Assembly: GCA_012728975.1 (NCBI GenBank)
Contig: JAAYDZ010000016.1
Location: 1-64,000 of the forward strand
Reading direction: 5' to 3'
Source of the DNA: Bacteroidales bacterium
GTDB lineage: Bacteria; Bacteroidota; Bacteroidia; Bacteroidales; UBA932
Length of the DNA stretch: 64,000 nucleotides
Part shown: one piece after another, positions 10,048 to 19,661 of the stretch
Numbering within the stretch: the first letter of the stretch is position 1
How the letters are laid out: the number at the start of each line of letters is the position of its first letter
The notes under the pieces: generated by a model
The model's input: only the letters and a program-made list of their open reading frames with translations
The model's database searches: none
Told to the model about the DNA's origin: nothing
Translations under genes and position numbers: made by a program

Positions 10048-10097
10048 TCTATCTATATATGACATTTAGGGTTGCAAAGGTAAGAAGTTTTTATGAT

Positions 10098-13000
10098 CTA
10101 AATCAGTTTTGAGAGAAAGAGAATGGCTTGACGCACATCAGGAATACTTTTTACCCTGATATAAAGTTTCCCCTTTACCTCATTGACCCTGCAGCGATCA
10201 CCGAGTGATTGTATGGTGGTAAGTATTTCGGGAAATAGATTTCCCCGATAATAGGAATGCATGTTATTGGAGATGAAATAGGCCAGCATTACCCCGTTTT
10301 TGAGGATTATTTTTTCAAAACCGAGATTCTGAGCTACCTTCTTGAGCTGCACTATACGGATCAATTCATCCACTTGCTCCGGGATCGGGCCGAAGCGATC
10401 CTCCATCTCCCTACGAAGGGCCTCAATCTGCCTCTCATCACTGATGTTTGTCAAATCTTTGTAAAGACGGATTTTTTCCGAAGTAACCTGTACATATTCA
10501 TCCGGAATATAGGCCTCCAGATCGGTCTCTATCTGAGTATCCACCATTGGAGCTGATCTCATTGCATCGGGCAAAGCAGTATCCTCTCCCTTGCTCACCT
10601 TCTCTTCACGCAGCTCAGACATCGCCTCGTTGAGGATACGCATATAGGTCTCGAACCCCATCTCGGCAATAAATCCACTCTGCTCCGCTCCCAGCAGGTT
10701 GCCCGCTCCACGGATATCCAGATCCTGCATTGCTATGTTGAATCCGCTGCCCAGCTCCGAAAAGGCCTCAATGGCTCTGATGCGTCTGCGCGCATCGTCA
10801 GTAATGGATGCAATCGGAGGAATCAGGAGATAACAAAAAGCCTTGACATTGGAGCGGCCCACTCTTCCTCTAAGCTGATGGAGATCACTCAGTCCAAAGC
10901 GCTGCGCCTGATTGATGATCATCGTATTGGCGTTGGGGATATCGATGCCGTTTTCAATTATGGTGGTGGCCAGCAAAATATCGTGCTCTCCTGCTATAAA
11001 CTCCACTATCCTCTTCTCCAGTATCTCCGGCTCCATCTGACCATGTGCCACGCATATCTGTGCCTGAGGCACCAACCTTTGCAATATATCGCGCACCGAC
11101 AGTATATCTTCTATCCTGTTGTGTACAAAAAATACCTGTCCCCCTCTTTCGAGCTCGGAGTTGATAATATCGGTTATAACCTCATCATTAAAATTTATCA
11201 CCTCGGTGTAAACTGGTTTGCGGTTGGGCGGAGGAGTGTTGATAATGGAGAGGTCTCTCGCTCCGAGAAGTGAAAATTGCAAAGTTCTGGGAATGGGAGT
11301 AGCGGTGAGGGTAAGAGTATCTATATTGCTCCTCATCTGGCGGATTTTTTCCTTGGAGGAAACTCCGAATTTCTGCTCCTCATCAATGATGAGTAATCCC
11401 AGATCCTTGAAGAGTACTTTTTTGTTGAGAATGCGATGGGTACCGATGAGAATGTCCACTCTGCCGGCATGGAGCTCCTCTAATATGCGCGATATCTCTT
11501 TGGTGTTGCGTAGGCGGCTGATATACTCCACTCTACAGGGGAAATCCTTCAGACGAGAGGAAAAGGTATGGTAATGCTGAAGTGCAAGAATGGTAGTAGG
11601 TACCAAAACAGCTACCTGTTTACTGTCGCAAACAGCTTTGAAAGCGGCCCTGATGGCCACTTCCGTCTTACCGAATCCCACATCTCCACACACCAGGCGG
11701 TCCATCGGAAGGTCACTCTCCATATCTTCCTTTACTTTTTTTGAAGCAAGAGCCTGGTCAGGTGTATCCTCGTACATAAATGAAGATTCCAGTTCGTGCA
11801 TAAGAAAGTTATCCGCTGAAAATGCAAATCCTTTAGAGTGATGTCTAGCGGAATAGAGTTTTATCAAATCTTCTACAATATCCTTTACCTTGGATTTGGT
11901 TCTGGATTTGAGATTATCCCATGCCTTGGTGCCGAGTTTGTAAATTTTCGGCGGTTCTCCATCTCTCGATTTGTATTTAGAAATGCGGTGTATACCGTGA
12001 ATTGAGACAAAAACCACATCATTATCTTTGTAGACTAGTTTAATCGCCTCTTGTATCTTACCATTTACATTTGTCTTGACAAGACCCCCAAACTTACCTA
12101 CTCCATAATCTATATGCACCACATAATCCCCTATCCGGAAAGCCATTATCTCATTGATAGTAAGGCGTTCGGATCTCTCAACCTGTCTTTTAACCTTTAC
12201 CTTGTGATAGCGTTCGAATATCTGATGGTCGGTATAGTAGCAGTTTTTAGAAATCTTATCCACATAACCTTCATGCAGTGACAACGGTAGAAAATCGGGT
12301 CGCACCTTTTCACCTGTATCTACCAGAATCTGCCTGAGACGGTCGGTTTGAGCCTCATTTGGGCTGAGAATGGTCACGGTATATCCATGATCCATCTTGC
12401 TGCGAATATCCTGTGAAAGTATTTCAAAATTTTTATTGAATGTAGGTTGAGGTATTACATAATTTTCTCCGGTGGGATTTTCTCCTCTCAAATCCCATAG
12501 AACACTATTTTCGGGAAGAATTTCCCAAAAAGGAACGAGCGAGGAATTATCTGAAATTATATGGATATCGGGAAAAATATCGACACTTTCCAGATTCTCT
12601 TTTGAAAGCTGGGTATTGATATCAAATCTTCGTATCGATTCAACCTGATCTCCAAAAAAATCTATCCTTACCGGCAGGTTGTCAGCAAACGAAAATATAT
12701 CTATTATACCGCCCCTCAATGCAAATTGTCCCGGCTCTGCCGTAAAATCCACTTTCTCAAATCCGCTGTCGTAGAGTACTTCCTTTATAAATTCGTGAGA
12801 AAGCCTCTCCCCTTTTTTTATCGAAAGTATAGAGCTTTTGATTTCACTCTTATTGAGCACCGGCAAATCCAATGCATCGGGATAGGTGATTATCAGCACG
12901 GGCTTGTGCCTGGAATTGTACTCCATATTCATCAGCCGGTCAGTAATCACAAATGATCCTGCTCCTGTTTTTTCACGCCAGAAAGCGTAAGAAGCTCCTT

Positions 13001-13286
13001 CAAATGAATTCAAGGCTGACAATGTAGCTGTGCGTTGCACTTTGGCTGTGGCCTCTTTCAGTTCATTTTTATCTGTCGGCGAGGGATAATAGTAGACACA
13101 CTCGTCAAAAAAGAAACTATAAAAGTCGTTGGTAAGAAAATAGGCATTCTTCTTGGTATCCGCCAGTACAACATGTACAGACGGGGCATCCATCAAGGAA
13201 ATTACCGATGTTATGTAAACTGCTTTTGCCGACGAGGTAAAACAGTTGTCTACATAATTCCTGGGTATATTTTCGGGAATATGCAC
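10098..13286 (-). CDS. mfd: Transcription-repair coupling factor Mfd
   Basis: Mfd removes RNA polymerase stalled at DNA lesions and recruits UvrA. The product has, in order, UvrB-homology domains, a CarD/RID-like RNA polymerase interaction domain (GDYVVHIDYGVGKFGG), the SF2 translocase with Walker A (GDVGFGKTEVAIRAA) and DEEQ box (LLIIDEEQKFG), motif III LTATPIPRTL, motif VI QLRGRVGRS, and a TRCF C-terminal domain. The start is GTG: an in-frame TAA lies three codons upstream, so no earlier start is possible. At 1062 residues it is somewhat shorter than many Mfd proteins, the loss being at the N-terminus. The arrangement TAA-G-GTG with the upstream amidohydrolase suggests translational coupling. 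Confidence 0.95.
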   Translation of the reverse strand: MHIPENIPRNYVDNCFTSSAKAVYITSVISLMDAPSVHVVLADTKKNAYFLTNDFYSFFFDECVYYYPSPTDKNELKEATAKVQRTATLSALNSFEGASYAFWREKTGAGSFVITDRLMNMEYNSRHKPVLIITYPDALDLPVLNKSEIKSSILSIKKGERLSHEFIKEVLYDSGFEKVDFTAEPGQFALRGGIIDIFSFADNLPVRIDFFGDQVESIRRFDINTQLSKENLESVDIFPDIHIISDNSSLVPFWEILPENSVLWDLRGENPTGENYVIPQPTFNKNFEILSQDIRSKMDHGYTVTILSPNEAQTDRLRQILVDTGEKVRPDFLPLSLHEGYVDKISKNCYYTDHQIFERYHKVKVKRQVERSERLTINEIMAFRIGDYVVHIDYGVGKFGGLVKTNVNGKIQEAIKLVYKDNDVVFVSIHGIHRISKYKSRDGEPPKIYKLGTKAWDNLKSRTKSKVKDIVEDLIKLYSARHHSKGFAFSADNFLMHELESSFMYEDTPDQALASKKVKEDMESDLPMDRLVCGDVGFGKTEVAIRAAFKAVCDSKQVAVLVPTTILALQHYHTFSSRLKDFPCRVEYISRLRNTKEISRILEELHAGRVDILIGTHRILNKKVLFKDLGLLIIDEEQKFGVSSKEKIRQMRSNIDTLTLTATPIPRTLQFSLLGARDLSIINTPPPNRKPVYTEVINFNDEVITDIINSELERGGQVFFVHNRIEDILSVRDILQRLVPQAQICVAHGQMEPEILEKRIVEFIAGEHDILLATTIIENGIDIPNANTMIINQAQRFGLSDLHQLRGRVGRSNVKAFCYLLIPPIASITDDARRRIRAIEAFSELGSGFNIAMQDLDIRGAGNLLGAEQSGFIAEMGFETYMRILNEAMSELREEKVSKGEDTALPDAMRSAPMVDTQIETDLEAYIPDEYVQVTSEKIRLYKDLTNISDERQIEALRREMEDRFGPIPEQVDELIRIVQLKKVAQNLGFEKIILKNGVMLAYFISNNMHSYYRGNLFPEILTTIQSLGDRCRVNEVKGKLYIRVKSIPDVRQAILFLSKLI
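12256..12264 (+). other. Perfect DnaA-box nonamer inside mfd
   Basis: TTATCCACA occurs here as a single copy within the mfd coding region. A perfect 9-mer is expected about once by chance in a window this size, so alone it is weak. It lies 3.4 kb from the clustered boxes at 15.66-15.83 kb. Confidence 0.3.
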
Positions 13287-13287
13287 C

Positions 13288-14517
13288 TTATTTTACTGCA
13301 GCACCTATATCCATTTTTAAATAGAGCTCAGAGAGTTCTGAAAGATCTACCGAACCCTTTTTGTACCACTTATCGATTACAGGATTAAATGTTTCGAAAA
13401 TAGCTTCTTCATAAGGAGCAAGACGCTGTATATATCCTGTTCCCTCTCTATTCCAGAGGAGATCAAAACGGAAATATTTACCCCCGTTTCCTCTAGAAAC
13501 AGGGAACACGCTTGCCTTTCTATCCATTGCTAGGTCACAAATCTCACAGTTCTTTGGATTTAGACCTTCACTATTTTCACCCCTTGCCACCACCTGTACC
13601 GGAAGGTTATTTGTACTCTTGACAAATAAGGGAACTGCAACGCTTACGGGAGGATACCCCACTACACTCCACATAACAGTAAGCTCAGGATTTTCACCCG
13701 GAAGTACACCCTTCACCACAGTTGAGGCAGAAGTGGATTTGCGTGGAATAAAATCCTGGTCAACAAACCAACCATTGGGGGCTACCTCAGGATTCTCGGC
13801 AAGATTTATATCGAGAAGAGAGTGATAAAAATTGCGTGAAAGTGAATTAAAAATCCACTGTGGTGTCATAGGTTGATTCTTTACAAAACGATCATTGAAG
13901 ATATCGCTTGCACTAACATAACGTATATAACCCATACCGTCGTTAATTTTTCCTGTAAAGGAGTGATTGGTATAGATAAGATAACCCTCAGGTGCAATAG
14001 ATGGATCATTAGCATCCACTTTTACCCAATCTCTGCAACTCACTTCATAATAAGCCGCTCCGCCCTCAGCGTCAATCACACCGAAATTTGCCTCTACTCC
14101 TGTAGGAAACTTCATTTTTGAAAGCATTTTTTCAAAATCTTTAAGCGTTCTACAGGTAGCAAGTGCATTATACATCACCACTCCTTCCTGATCCTGAATG
14201 GATACTTCTTCATATGTAAGATTGTAAGAAGCGGTATTCATAATTGAAAATCCAACTTCATTGGTACCTATCCAGGCTTCTTTGGTATCCTTAGGACTAT
14301 CCACAAGGGCTATAAAGGCATATTTAATACTTTTATCTTTAGATTTATCAAAATATTCGATACGGTTATCCAAAGTACCGGTATCACGATGTTTCCAAAG
14401 CAAAGGACGTCCATCAGGTGTTGCTTTTCCAGTTATAATTGCTGAAGTACAAGCTTTACTCTCCTGTAAAGGGATAAAAAATAAAGCAGCTATTACTATA
14501 ATAAGTATTCTTTTCAT
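13288..14517 (-). CDS. Secreted C45-like Ntn amidohydrolase/acylase
   Basis: The 409-residue precursor has a signal peptide ending ESKA, so cleavage would expose Cys23 as the mature N-terminus. The segment CTSAIITGKATPDGRPLLWK resembles the acyl-CoA:6-aminopenicillanate acyltransferase/linear amide C-N hydrolase group, where N-terminal Cys is the nucleophile and the downstream Arg/Asp help catalysis. Further motifs are IGTNEVGFSIMNTASYN, NFGVIDAEGGAAYYEV and FRFDLLWNREGTGYIQRLAP. It should hydrolyse an amide bond, perhaps of an N-acyl amino acid or peptide, outside the cytoplasm. It lies between ruvB and mfd with gaps of 39 and 1 bases, odd for a secreted hydrolase. A clear paralogue is at 36768-38009. 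Confidence 0.82.
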   Translation of the reverse strand: MKRILIIVIAALFFIPLQESKACTSAIITGKATPDGRPLLWKHRDTGTLDNRIEYFDKSKDKSIKYAFIALVDSPKDTKEAWIGTNEVGFSIMNTASYNLTYEEVSIQDQEGVVMYNALATCRTLKDFEKMLSKMKFPTGVEANFGVIDAEGGAAYYEVSCRDWVKVDANDPSIAPEGYLIYTNHSFTGKINDGMGYIRYVSASDIFNDRFVKNQPMTPQWIFNSLSRNFYHSLLDINLAENPEVAPNGWFVDQDFIPRKSTSASTVVKGVLPGENPELTVMWSVVGYPPVSVAVPLFVKSTNNLPVQVVARGENSEGLNPKNCEICDLAMDRKASVFPVSRGNGGKYFRFDLLWNREGTGYIQRLAPYEEAIFETFNPVIDKWYKKGSVDLSELSELYLKMDIGAAVK

Positions 14518-14556
14518 TTTATGTTGTGTTGTTATTTTAATTGTAATCTTAAAAAA

Positions 14557-15579
14557 TCAAAATAGTAAATTTTCCCTGCCGGGAGGTTTTATTCCAAGAT
14601 GATTATAGGCAAGTTCCGTTACCACCCTACCACGCGGAGTACGAGAAATAAATCCCTCCTTAATTAAAAAGGGTTCATATACCTCCTCTAAAGTACCTAC
14701 ATCCTCACTTATTGCTGTCGCTATCGTACTAGCTCCCACCGGACCTCCTTTAAATTTTTCTATAATAGTTGTTAAAATCTTATTATCGATGGCATCCAAA
14801 CCCCGCTTATCTATATTTAAGGCATTCAGGGCTATACGCGCAATCTCCAGATCTATAATACCGGTACCTTTAACCTGCGCAAAATCTCTCACTCTCCGGA
14901 GTAATGAATTTGCAATTCGGGGAGTACCGCGGCTACGTAAAGCTATTTCCCATGCAGCATCTTCATTAATTTCTATATCAAGAATAGAGGCACTGCGGAT
15001 GATAATCCTTTTTAAAACTTTTGCATCATAATACTCCAGATGTGATTTTATACCAAACCTTGCCCTCAAAGGAGAGGTAAGAAGTCCGCTGCGTGTAGTA
15101 GCTCCTATAAGCGTAAATGGATTGAGTACTATCTGTATAGAGCGTGCTCCGGGACCCTTATCTATCATTAAATCTATGGTATAGTCCTCCATTGCGGAAT
15201 AGAGATACTCTTCCACTATTGGTGAGAGACGGTGAATCTCATCTATAAAGAGTACATCCCCTTCTTCGAGGGAAGTGAGAAGTCCCGCAAGATCCCCTGG
15301 TTTATCCAGAACAGGACCGGAGGAAATTTTCATATTAACACCGAGTTCATTGGCTACAATATGGGCCAGAGTAGTCTTACCTAAACCGGGAGGACCATGC
15401 AAAAGTATATGGTCAAGAGCCTCTCCTCTGAGAAGTGCTGCCTTTACAAAAATTTTAAGATTTTCTATAACTTTGTCCTGTCCGGCAAACTCCTCAAACT
15501 CCCTTGGACGTATTTGCCCCTCAATATCGCGTTCTTTGGCAAAGGATTCCTCCCTCGGATCAAATCTTTCTTTACTCAT
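14557..15579 (-). CDS. ruvB: Holliday junction helicase RuvB
   Basis: RuvB is the hexameric AAA+ motor that drives branch migration of Holliday junctions together with RuvA. The 340-residue protein has the expected length, Walker A GPPGLGKT at 62-69, Walker B/DEIH at 113-116, sensor [18 protein letters not shown], and the C-terminal winged helix ending [17 protein letters not shown] -7 element (TATTTTTG on the minus strand, 15624-15617) lies just upstream. It is the first gene of an apparent ruvB-amidohydrolase-mfd transcript. RuvA is encoded separately at 28.9 kb. Confidence 0.97.
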   Translation of the reverse strand: MSKERFDPREESFAKERDIEGQIRPREFEEFAGQDKVIENLKIFVKAALLRGEALDHILLHGPPGLGKTTLAHIVANELGVNMKISSGPVLDKPGDLAGLLTSLEEGDVLFIDEIHRLSPIVEEYLYSAMEDYTIDLMIDKGPGARSIQIVLNPFTLIGATTRSGLLTSPLRARFGIKSHLEYYDAKVLKRIIIRSASILDIEINEDAAWEIALRSRGTPRIANSLLRRVRDFAQVKGTGIIDLEIARIALNALNIDKRGLDAIDNKILTTIIEKFKGGPVGASTIATAISEDVGTLEEVYEPFLIKEGFISRTPRGRVVTELAYNHLGIKPPGRENLLF

Positions 15580-15599
15580 ATCTGACGGTGTTGCCTTGT

Positions 15600-15930
15600 C
15601 GGCATTTTAAACAACACAAAAATAAATAATATTATTTAATAAAGTATTATTGTAATTATTAGTGTGTTGATAATGTGGATAAAATTTATAGGTTAATTAT
15701 AAAAAATATATTGACATTTTATAAACATATACATACCTTTAATATTGCAGTTTTAAATTGATTTGTTGATAGTGTTAATATCCTAAAATATTTTTTTCAA
15801 CAATAGTCTTGTGTTGATAGTGTTTGTAAAAGAATTGAAAAAGGAGTTTGCGGAATTTATAACTATTTTTAAGGAGTTGTTTTTTAAATAAAGTTATCAA
15901 ATAGTATAAACATATAATCAACTGTTATTA
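15600..15930. other. oriC: Candidate replication origin: DnaA-box pairs in AT-rich gap
   Basis: This gene-free, strongly AT-rich gap between ruvB and frdB holds three head-to-tail nonamer pairs with no spacer: TGTTGATAA+TGTGGATAA at 15665-15682, TGTTGATAG+TGTTAATAT at 15764-15781, and TGTTGATAG+TGTTTGTAA at 15812-15829. TGTGGATAA is the exact complement of the DnaA box TTATCCACA; the others differ by one to three bases. A further TTATCAAAT lies at 15894 in the opposite orientation. AT-only runs (15620-15660, 15695-15735) could serve as unwinding elements. All genes to the left read away from this point. dnaA is not adjacent and function is inferred. It could instead be a DnaA-controlled region of ruvB. 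Confidence 0.55.
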
Positions 15931-15960
15931 AAAAAAAATGGGGCCGAAACCCCATTATTT
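15931..15960 (-). terminator. Rho-independent terminator of frdAB
   Basis: ATGGGG (15938-15943) pairs with CCCCAT (15950-15955) around a 6-base loop. On the minus strand the hairpin is followed by seven or eight T residues. It lies just past the frdB stop. Confidence 0.85.
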
Positions 15961-15987
15961 TTAATATTAGTCGTTGGCCATTCGTAA

Positions 15988-16773
15988 CTAGTCTTTTAAC
16001 TTAGCTGAAAGAAATTCACGGTTAAGTCTGGCGATATGTGCTATAGTGATACCCTTAGGACATTCCAGTTCACAGGCACGGGTATTTGTGCAACTACCAA
16101 AACCAAGTTCATCCATTTTGGCTACCATTAATTTTGCACGACGCGCCCCTTCAATTTTACCCTGAGGCAGAAGAGCAAGTGAACTTACACGAGATGCTAC
16201 AAATAGCATTGCAGAGCCATTTTTACAAGTAGCAACACAGGCACCACAACCCACACATGCCGCTGCATCCATACTTTCGTTGGCTTTTTCTTTCTGTACT
16301 AGGATTGCATTTGCATCAGGAGCGTTGCCGGCATTTACCGATATAAATCCACCTGCCTGGAGTATCTTATCAAATGCTCCTCTGTCTACAACAAGATCTT
16401 TTACAACGGGAAAACCACGGGTTCTCCAAGGCTCTACGGTAATAGTCTCACCATCTTTGAATTTGCGCATATAGAGTTGGCAAGTGGTTATTTCATCGTC
16501 TGGACCATGTGCACGGCCGTTGATGTAGAGCGAGCATATACCGCATATTCCTTCACGACAGTCGTGGTCAAATGCCACGGGATCTGCTTTTTTCCCTTTA
16601 CATCCTTTGTTGACTGCCACAGGATCTATGCCTTCATTAATAAGTTGTTCGTTGAGAATATCCAACATCTCGAGGAAAGATGTACCTGGAGAGATGTTTT
16701 TCACTTTATAGGTTTCAAAATGACCTTTACTCTTGGCGTTTTTCTGGCGCCATATTTTTAATGTAAAATTCAT
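15988..16773 (-). CDS. frdB: Fumarate reductase/succinate dehydrogenase iron-sulfur subunit
   Basis: FrdB carries electrons between the flavoprotein FrdA and the membrane quinone site. The 261-residue protein has the [2Fe-2S] ligands in [17 protein letters not shown] and, later, TTC; the [4Fe-4S] ligands in [17 protein letters not shown]; and the third cluster's in [14 protein letters not shown]. The spacing insert [16 protein letters not shown] before the first cluster is typical of the Bacteroidetes/B-type enzymes. It follows frdA by 17 bases, and the transcript ends at a strong hairpin. In an anaerobe it most likely works as a fumarate reductase in the route to succinate. Confidence 0.95.
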   Translation of the reverse strand: MNFTLKIWRQKNAKSKGHFETYKVKNISPGTSFLEMLDILNEQLINEGIDPVAVNKGCKGKKADPVAFDHDCREGICGICSLYINGRAHGPDDEITTCQLYMRKFKDGETITVEPWRTRGFPVVKDLVVDRGAFDKILQAGGFISVNAGNAPDANAILVQKEKANESMDAAACVGCGACVATCKNGSAMLFVASRVSSLALLPQGKIEGARRAKLMVAKMDELGFGSCTNTRACELECPKGITIAHIARLNREFLSAKLKD

Positions 16774-16790
16774 AAATTACTCCTTACTCT

Positions 16791-18737
16791 TTATATTTTC
16801 GCGTAACTGCGCGATGCAACTTTTACAAATTCAAATTTTAATTCTTCTTTGTGAAGAACTGGTTCCTGGTTATCACCTTTATATTCCCAAGCGCTGACAT
16901 ACATAAAGTTTTCATCGTCACGTTTGGTTTCACCATCTTCGGTCTGCATCTCCTCACGGAAATGACCTCCGCAGGATTCACGACGATTGAGGGCATCCAG
17001 CGCCATGAGTTCACCCATTTCCATAAAATCGGCAACCCTCAGGGCCTTTTCGAGCTCCATATTGAATTCATCATTTTCACCGGGCACACATACATTTTCC
17101 CAATACTCTTTGCGGAGTTTTCTAATCTCTGCAATGGCTTTCTTTAAACCTTCTTCATTACGGGCCATTCCCACATACTCCCACATTACATGGCCGAGTT
17201 CTTTATGGAATGAATCAACACTGCGTTTTCCTTTCACATTGAAGAGTTTATTTATTCTGTCTGTGATAGCCTTTTCAGCCTCTGCAAATGCAGGATGATT
17301 TATGTCAGTCTTGGGATCCAGAATCTTACCTGCGAGATAATCACCGATAGTGTAGGGAAGGATAAAATATCCGTCTGCAAGGCCCTGCATAAGAGCGGAA
17401 GCACCCAGACGGTTTCCACCATGATCGGAGAAGTTTGCCTCGCCGATAGCATAGAGGCCCGGAATAGTAGTCTGTAGATTGTAGTCAACCCAGATACCGC
17501 CCATTGTATAGTGAATGGTTGGGTAAATCATCATAGGTTCTTCATAAGCATCTACATCAGTAATTTTTTCATACATCTGAAAGAGATTGCCGTATCTTGC
17601 CTCGATTACCTCCTTTCCGAGTCTTTCAATAGCTGTGCTAAAATCAAGGAATACCGCTTTGCCGGTGTTGTTTACGCCAAAACCTGCGTCACAACGCTCT
17701 TTTGCTGCGCGGGAAGCTACGTCACGGGGTACGAGATTACCGAATGCAGGATATCTGCGTTCCAAATAGTAATCCCTGTCCTCTTCGGGAATCTGTGAAC
17801 CCTTAATCTCTCCTGACTGGAGTCTTTTTGCATCTTCTATCTTTTTAGGAACCCAGATACGTCCGTCGTTACGGAGAGATTCTGACATGAGGGTAAGCTT
17901 GGATTGCTGGTCGCCTTCGACCGGAATACAAGTGGGATGAATCTGTGCAAAACAAGGGTTTGCGAAGAATGCCCCCTTCTTGTAGCACTGCCAAATTGCA
18001 GAACCATTACAGGTCATTGCGTAGGTGGAGAGAAAGTAACAATTGCCATATCCCCCGGTGGCGATAACCACTGCGTGTGCACCGAATCTTTCAATTTTAC
18101 CTGTTACAAGGTTACGGGTTATTATACCTCTCGCTTCACCGTCAATCACCACAAGGTCAAGCATTTCATGTCTGGGATATGATTTGACGCGTCCTTTGAA
18201 AATCTGACGATTTAGTGCAGCATAAGCACCGAGAAGGAGTTGTTGTCCGGTTTGACCGCGTGCATAGAAGGTACGGGAAACTTGTCCGCCTCCAAATGAG
18301 CGGTTATCAAGAAGTCCGCTATAGTCGCGCCCAAAAGGAACACCTTGAGCAACGCAATGGTCGATGATATTATTGGATACTTCGGCGAGGCGGTAGACAT
18401 TAGCTTCACGGCTACGATAGTCACCACTCTTGATGGTGTCGTGAAATAGACGATAGACAGAGTCATTGTCGTTTCGATAATTTTTGGCAGCATTTATGCC
18501 CCCCTGAGCGGCAATTGAATGTGCGCGACGGGGAGAGTCGCTGATGCAGAATACCTTAACATTGTAGCCGAGTTCTCCCAAAGAGGCAGCAGCAGAAGCG
18601 CCGCCAAGACCTGTACCGACAACGATTATATCGAGTTTACGTTTGTTGGCGGGGCTCACAATACGGATGTTGTTTTTGTGAGATGTCCATTTTTGTGCGA
18701 GGGGTCCCTCAGGAACGTGAGAAACTAATTTTGTCAT
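16791..18737 (-). CDS. frdA: Fumarate reductase/succinate dehydrogenase flavoprotein subunit
   Basis: FrdA holds covalent FAD and the dicarboxylate site, converting fumarate and succinate. In the 648-residue protein the Rossmann motif [19 protein letters not shown] sits near the N-terminus, [12 protein letters not shown] contains the flavinylated His, and [13 protein letters not shown] and [12 protein letters not shown] are substrate-site and family motifs. It precedes frdB in a two-gene operon. Bacteroidales normally carry frdC (cytochrome b) just upstream, but here the next gene is a divergent hydrolase only 109 bases away, so the membrane anchor must be elsewhere or absent. A -7 element at 18800-18793 serves it. 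Confidence 0.95.
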   Translation of the reverse strand: MTKLVSHVPEGPLAQKWTSHKNNIRIVSPANKRKLDIIVVGTGLGGASAAASLGELGYNVKVFCISDSPRRAHSIAAQGGINAAKNYRNDNDSVYRLFHDTIKSGDYRSREANVYRLAEVSNNIIDHCVAQGVPFGRDYSGLLDNRSFGGGQVSRTFYARGQTGQQLLLGAYAALNRQIFKGRVKSYPRHEMLDLVVIDGEARGIITRNLVTGKIERFGAHAVVIATGGYGNCYFLSTYAMTCNGSAIWQCYKKGAFFANPCFAQIHPTCIPVEGDQQSKLTLMSESLRNDGRIWVPKKIEDAKRLQSGEIKGSQIPEEDRDYYLERRYPAFGNLVPRDVASRAAKERCDAGFGVNNTGKAVFLDFSTAIERLGKEVIEARYGNLFQMYEKITDVDAYEEPMMIYPTIHYTMGGIWVDYNLQTTIPGLYAIGEANFSDHGGNRLGASALMQGLADGYFILPYTIGDYLAGKILDPKTDINHPAFAEAEKAITDRINKLFNVKGKRSVDSFHKELGHVMWEYVGMARNEEGLKKAIAEIRKLRKEYWENVCVPGENDEFNMELEKALRVADFMEMGELMALDALNRRESCGGHFREEMQTEDGETKRDDENFMYVSAWEYKGDNQEPVLHKEELKFEFVKVASRSYAKI

Positions 18738-18792
18738 TGTATATCTAGGTGTATTTATATTATATAAGTGTTTTGTGAAAGAAATTAAGGCG

Positions 18793-18827
18793 CAAAGATA
18801 CCATTTTATTTATAACTTTGTCCCAAA
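18793..18827. promoter_or_regulatory. Overlapping divergent promoters, frdA and hydrolase
   Basis: On the minus strand TATCTTTG (18800-18793) is a good -7 element for frdA, with TTTG 23 bases further upstream (18827-18824), slightly longer than ideal. On the plus strand TAACTTTG (18813-18820) is a -7 element for the hydrolase, without a clear -33 box. The two elements are 12 bases apart, so the genes may compete for polymerase. Confidence 0.45.
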
Positions 18828-18846
18828 ATTAATTATTCGGTTAAAT

Positions 18847-19656
18847 ATGGAAAGGTTTATTACAGCGGGCGGTATTGCGGTCCATATTCTCGATTCAGAA
18901 AAAGGCGAAAAATGCATCATTCTGCTACATGGTTATCTTGAAACGATGTATATATGGAGCGAATTCGCAGACCTTCTTTCCCGGCAATATAGAGTGATTG
19001 TGATGGATATCCCCGGTCATGGTCTCACAGATTATGCTCCGGCTGACACAATGGGAAACAGGATTAACACAATGGATTTTTGCGCATCAGTTGTAAAGGA
19101 AGTTCTCGATAAATGTTCTGTTTCTAAAGCAGTTATTGGAGGTCATTCTCTTGGTGGATATATAGCGCTTGCCTGCTGTCGTCTCTATCCTGAGATTTTC
19201 GAAAAGTTAATTCTTTTCAACTCTCATCCATATGAGGACCCTGAAGAAAAGGCTCTCGACCGCAAACGCGAAATCGATATTATAGAGAGCGGTAAACTTT
19301 CCATGTTGGCCTCGGTATCTATACCAAAAATGTACTCCAGACCCAATTTGCGAAAGATGGACGAGAAAATCCGTGAAACAGTGGAACTTTGCGAGACACA
19401 CGATCCTATGGGTATTGTAGCCTCGATCAAAGGTATGCAACTTCGTCCCAATAGTAGTTCATTGTTATCGAATTCCCCAATTCCGGCGATGGTGATTGTA
19501 GGAGATGAGGACACTTTTATGCCAGTTTCAATGATTAAGGAAATGCGTAAAAGCTTTCCAAAGGTGCTTTTAGAGGAACTAACCGGATGTGGACACAACT
19601 CTTTCCTCGAGCGGCCGGATGAGGTACTCAACAGAGTTGTTTCTTTTATAGGATAA
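18847..19656 (+). CDS. Alpha/beta-fold hydrolase
   Basis: The start MERFITAGGIAVHILD at 18847 is preferred; an in-frame ATG 24 codons upstream lies before the likely transcription start. The 269-residue protein shows the alpha/beta-hydrolase pattern: oxyanion-loop motif LLHGYLETMYIW, DIPGHGLTD, nucleophile elbow GGHSLGGY with Ser, acid in VIVGDEDTFMP, and His in GCGHNSFLERPD. It has no signal peptide, so it acts in the cytoplasm. It may be an esterase or lipase-like enzyme; the substrate cannot be told. Its stop lies 5 bases from the end of the convergent aminopeptidase gene. Confidence 0.88.
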   Translation: MERFITAGGIAVHILDSEKGEKCIILLHGYLETMYIWSEFADLLSRQYRVIVMDIPGHGLTDYAPADTMGNRINTMDFCASVVKEVLDKCSVSKAVIGGHSLGGYIALACCRLYPEIFEKLILFNSHPYEDPEEKALDRKREIDIIESGKLSMLASVSIPKMYSRPNLRKMDEKIRETVELCETHDPMGIVASIKGMQLRPNSSSLLSNSPIPAMVIVGDEDTFMPVSMIKEMRKSFPKVLLEELTGCGHNSFLERPDEVLNRVVSFIG

Positions 19657-19661
19657 GGGAT

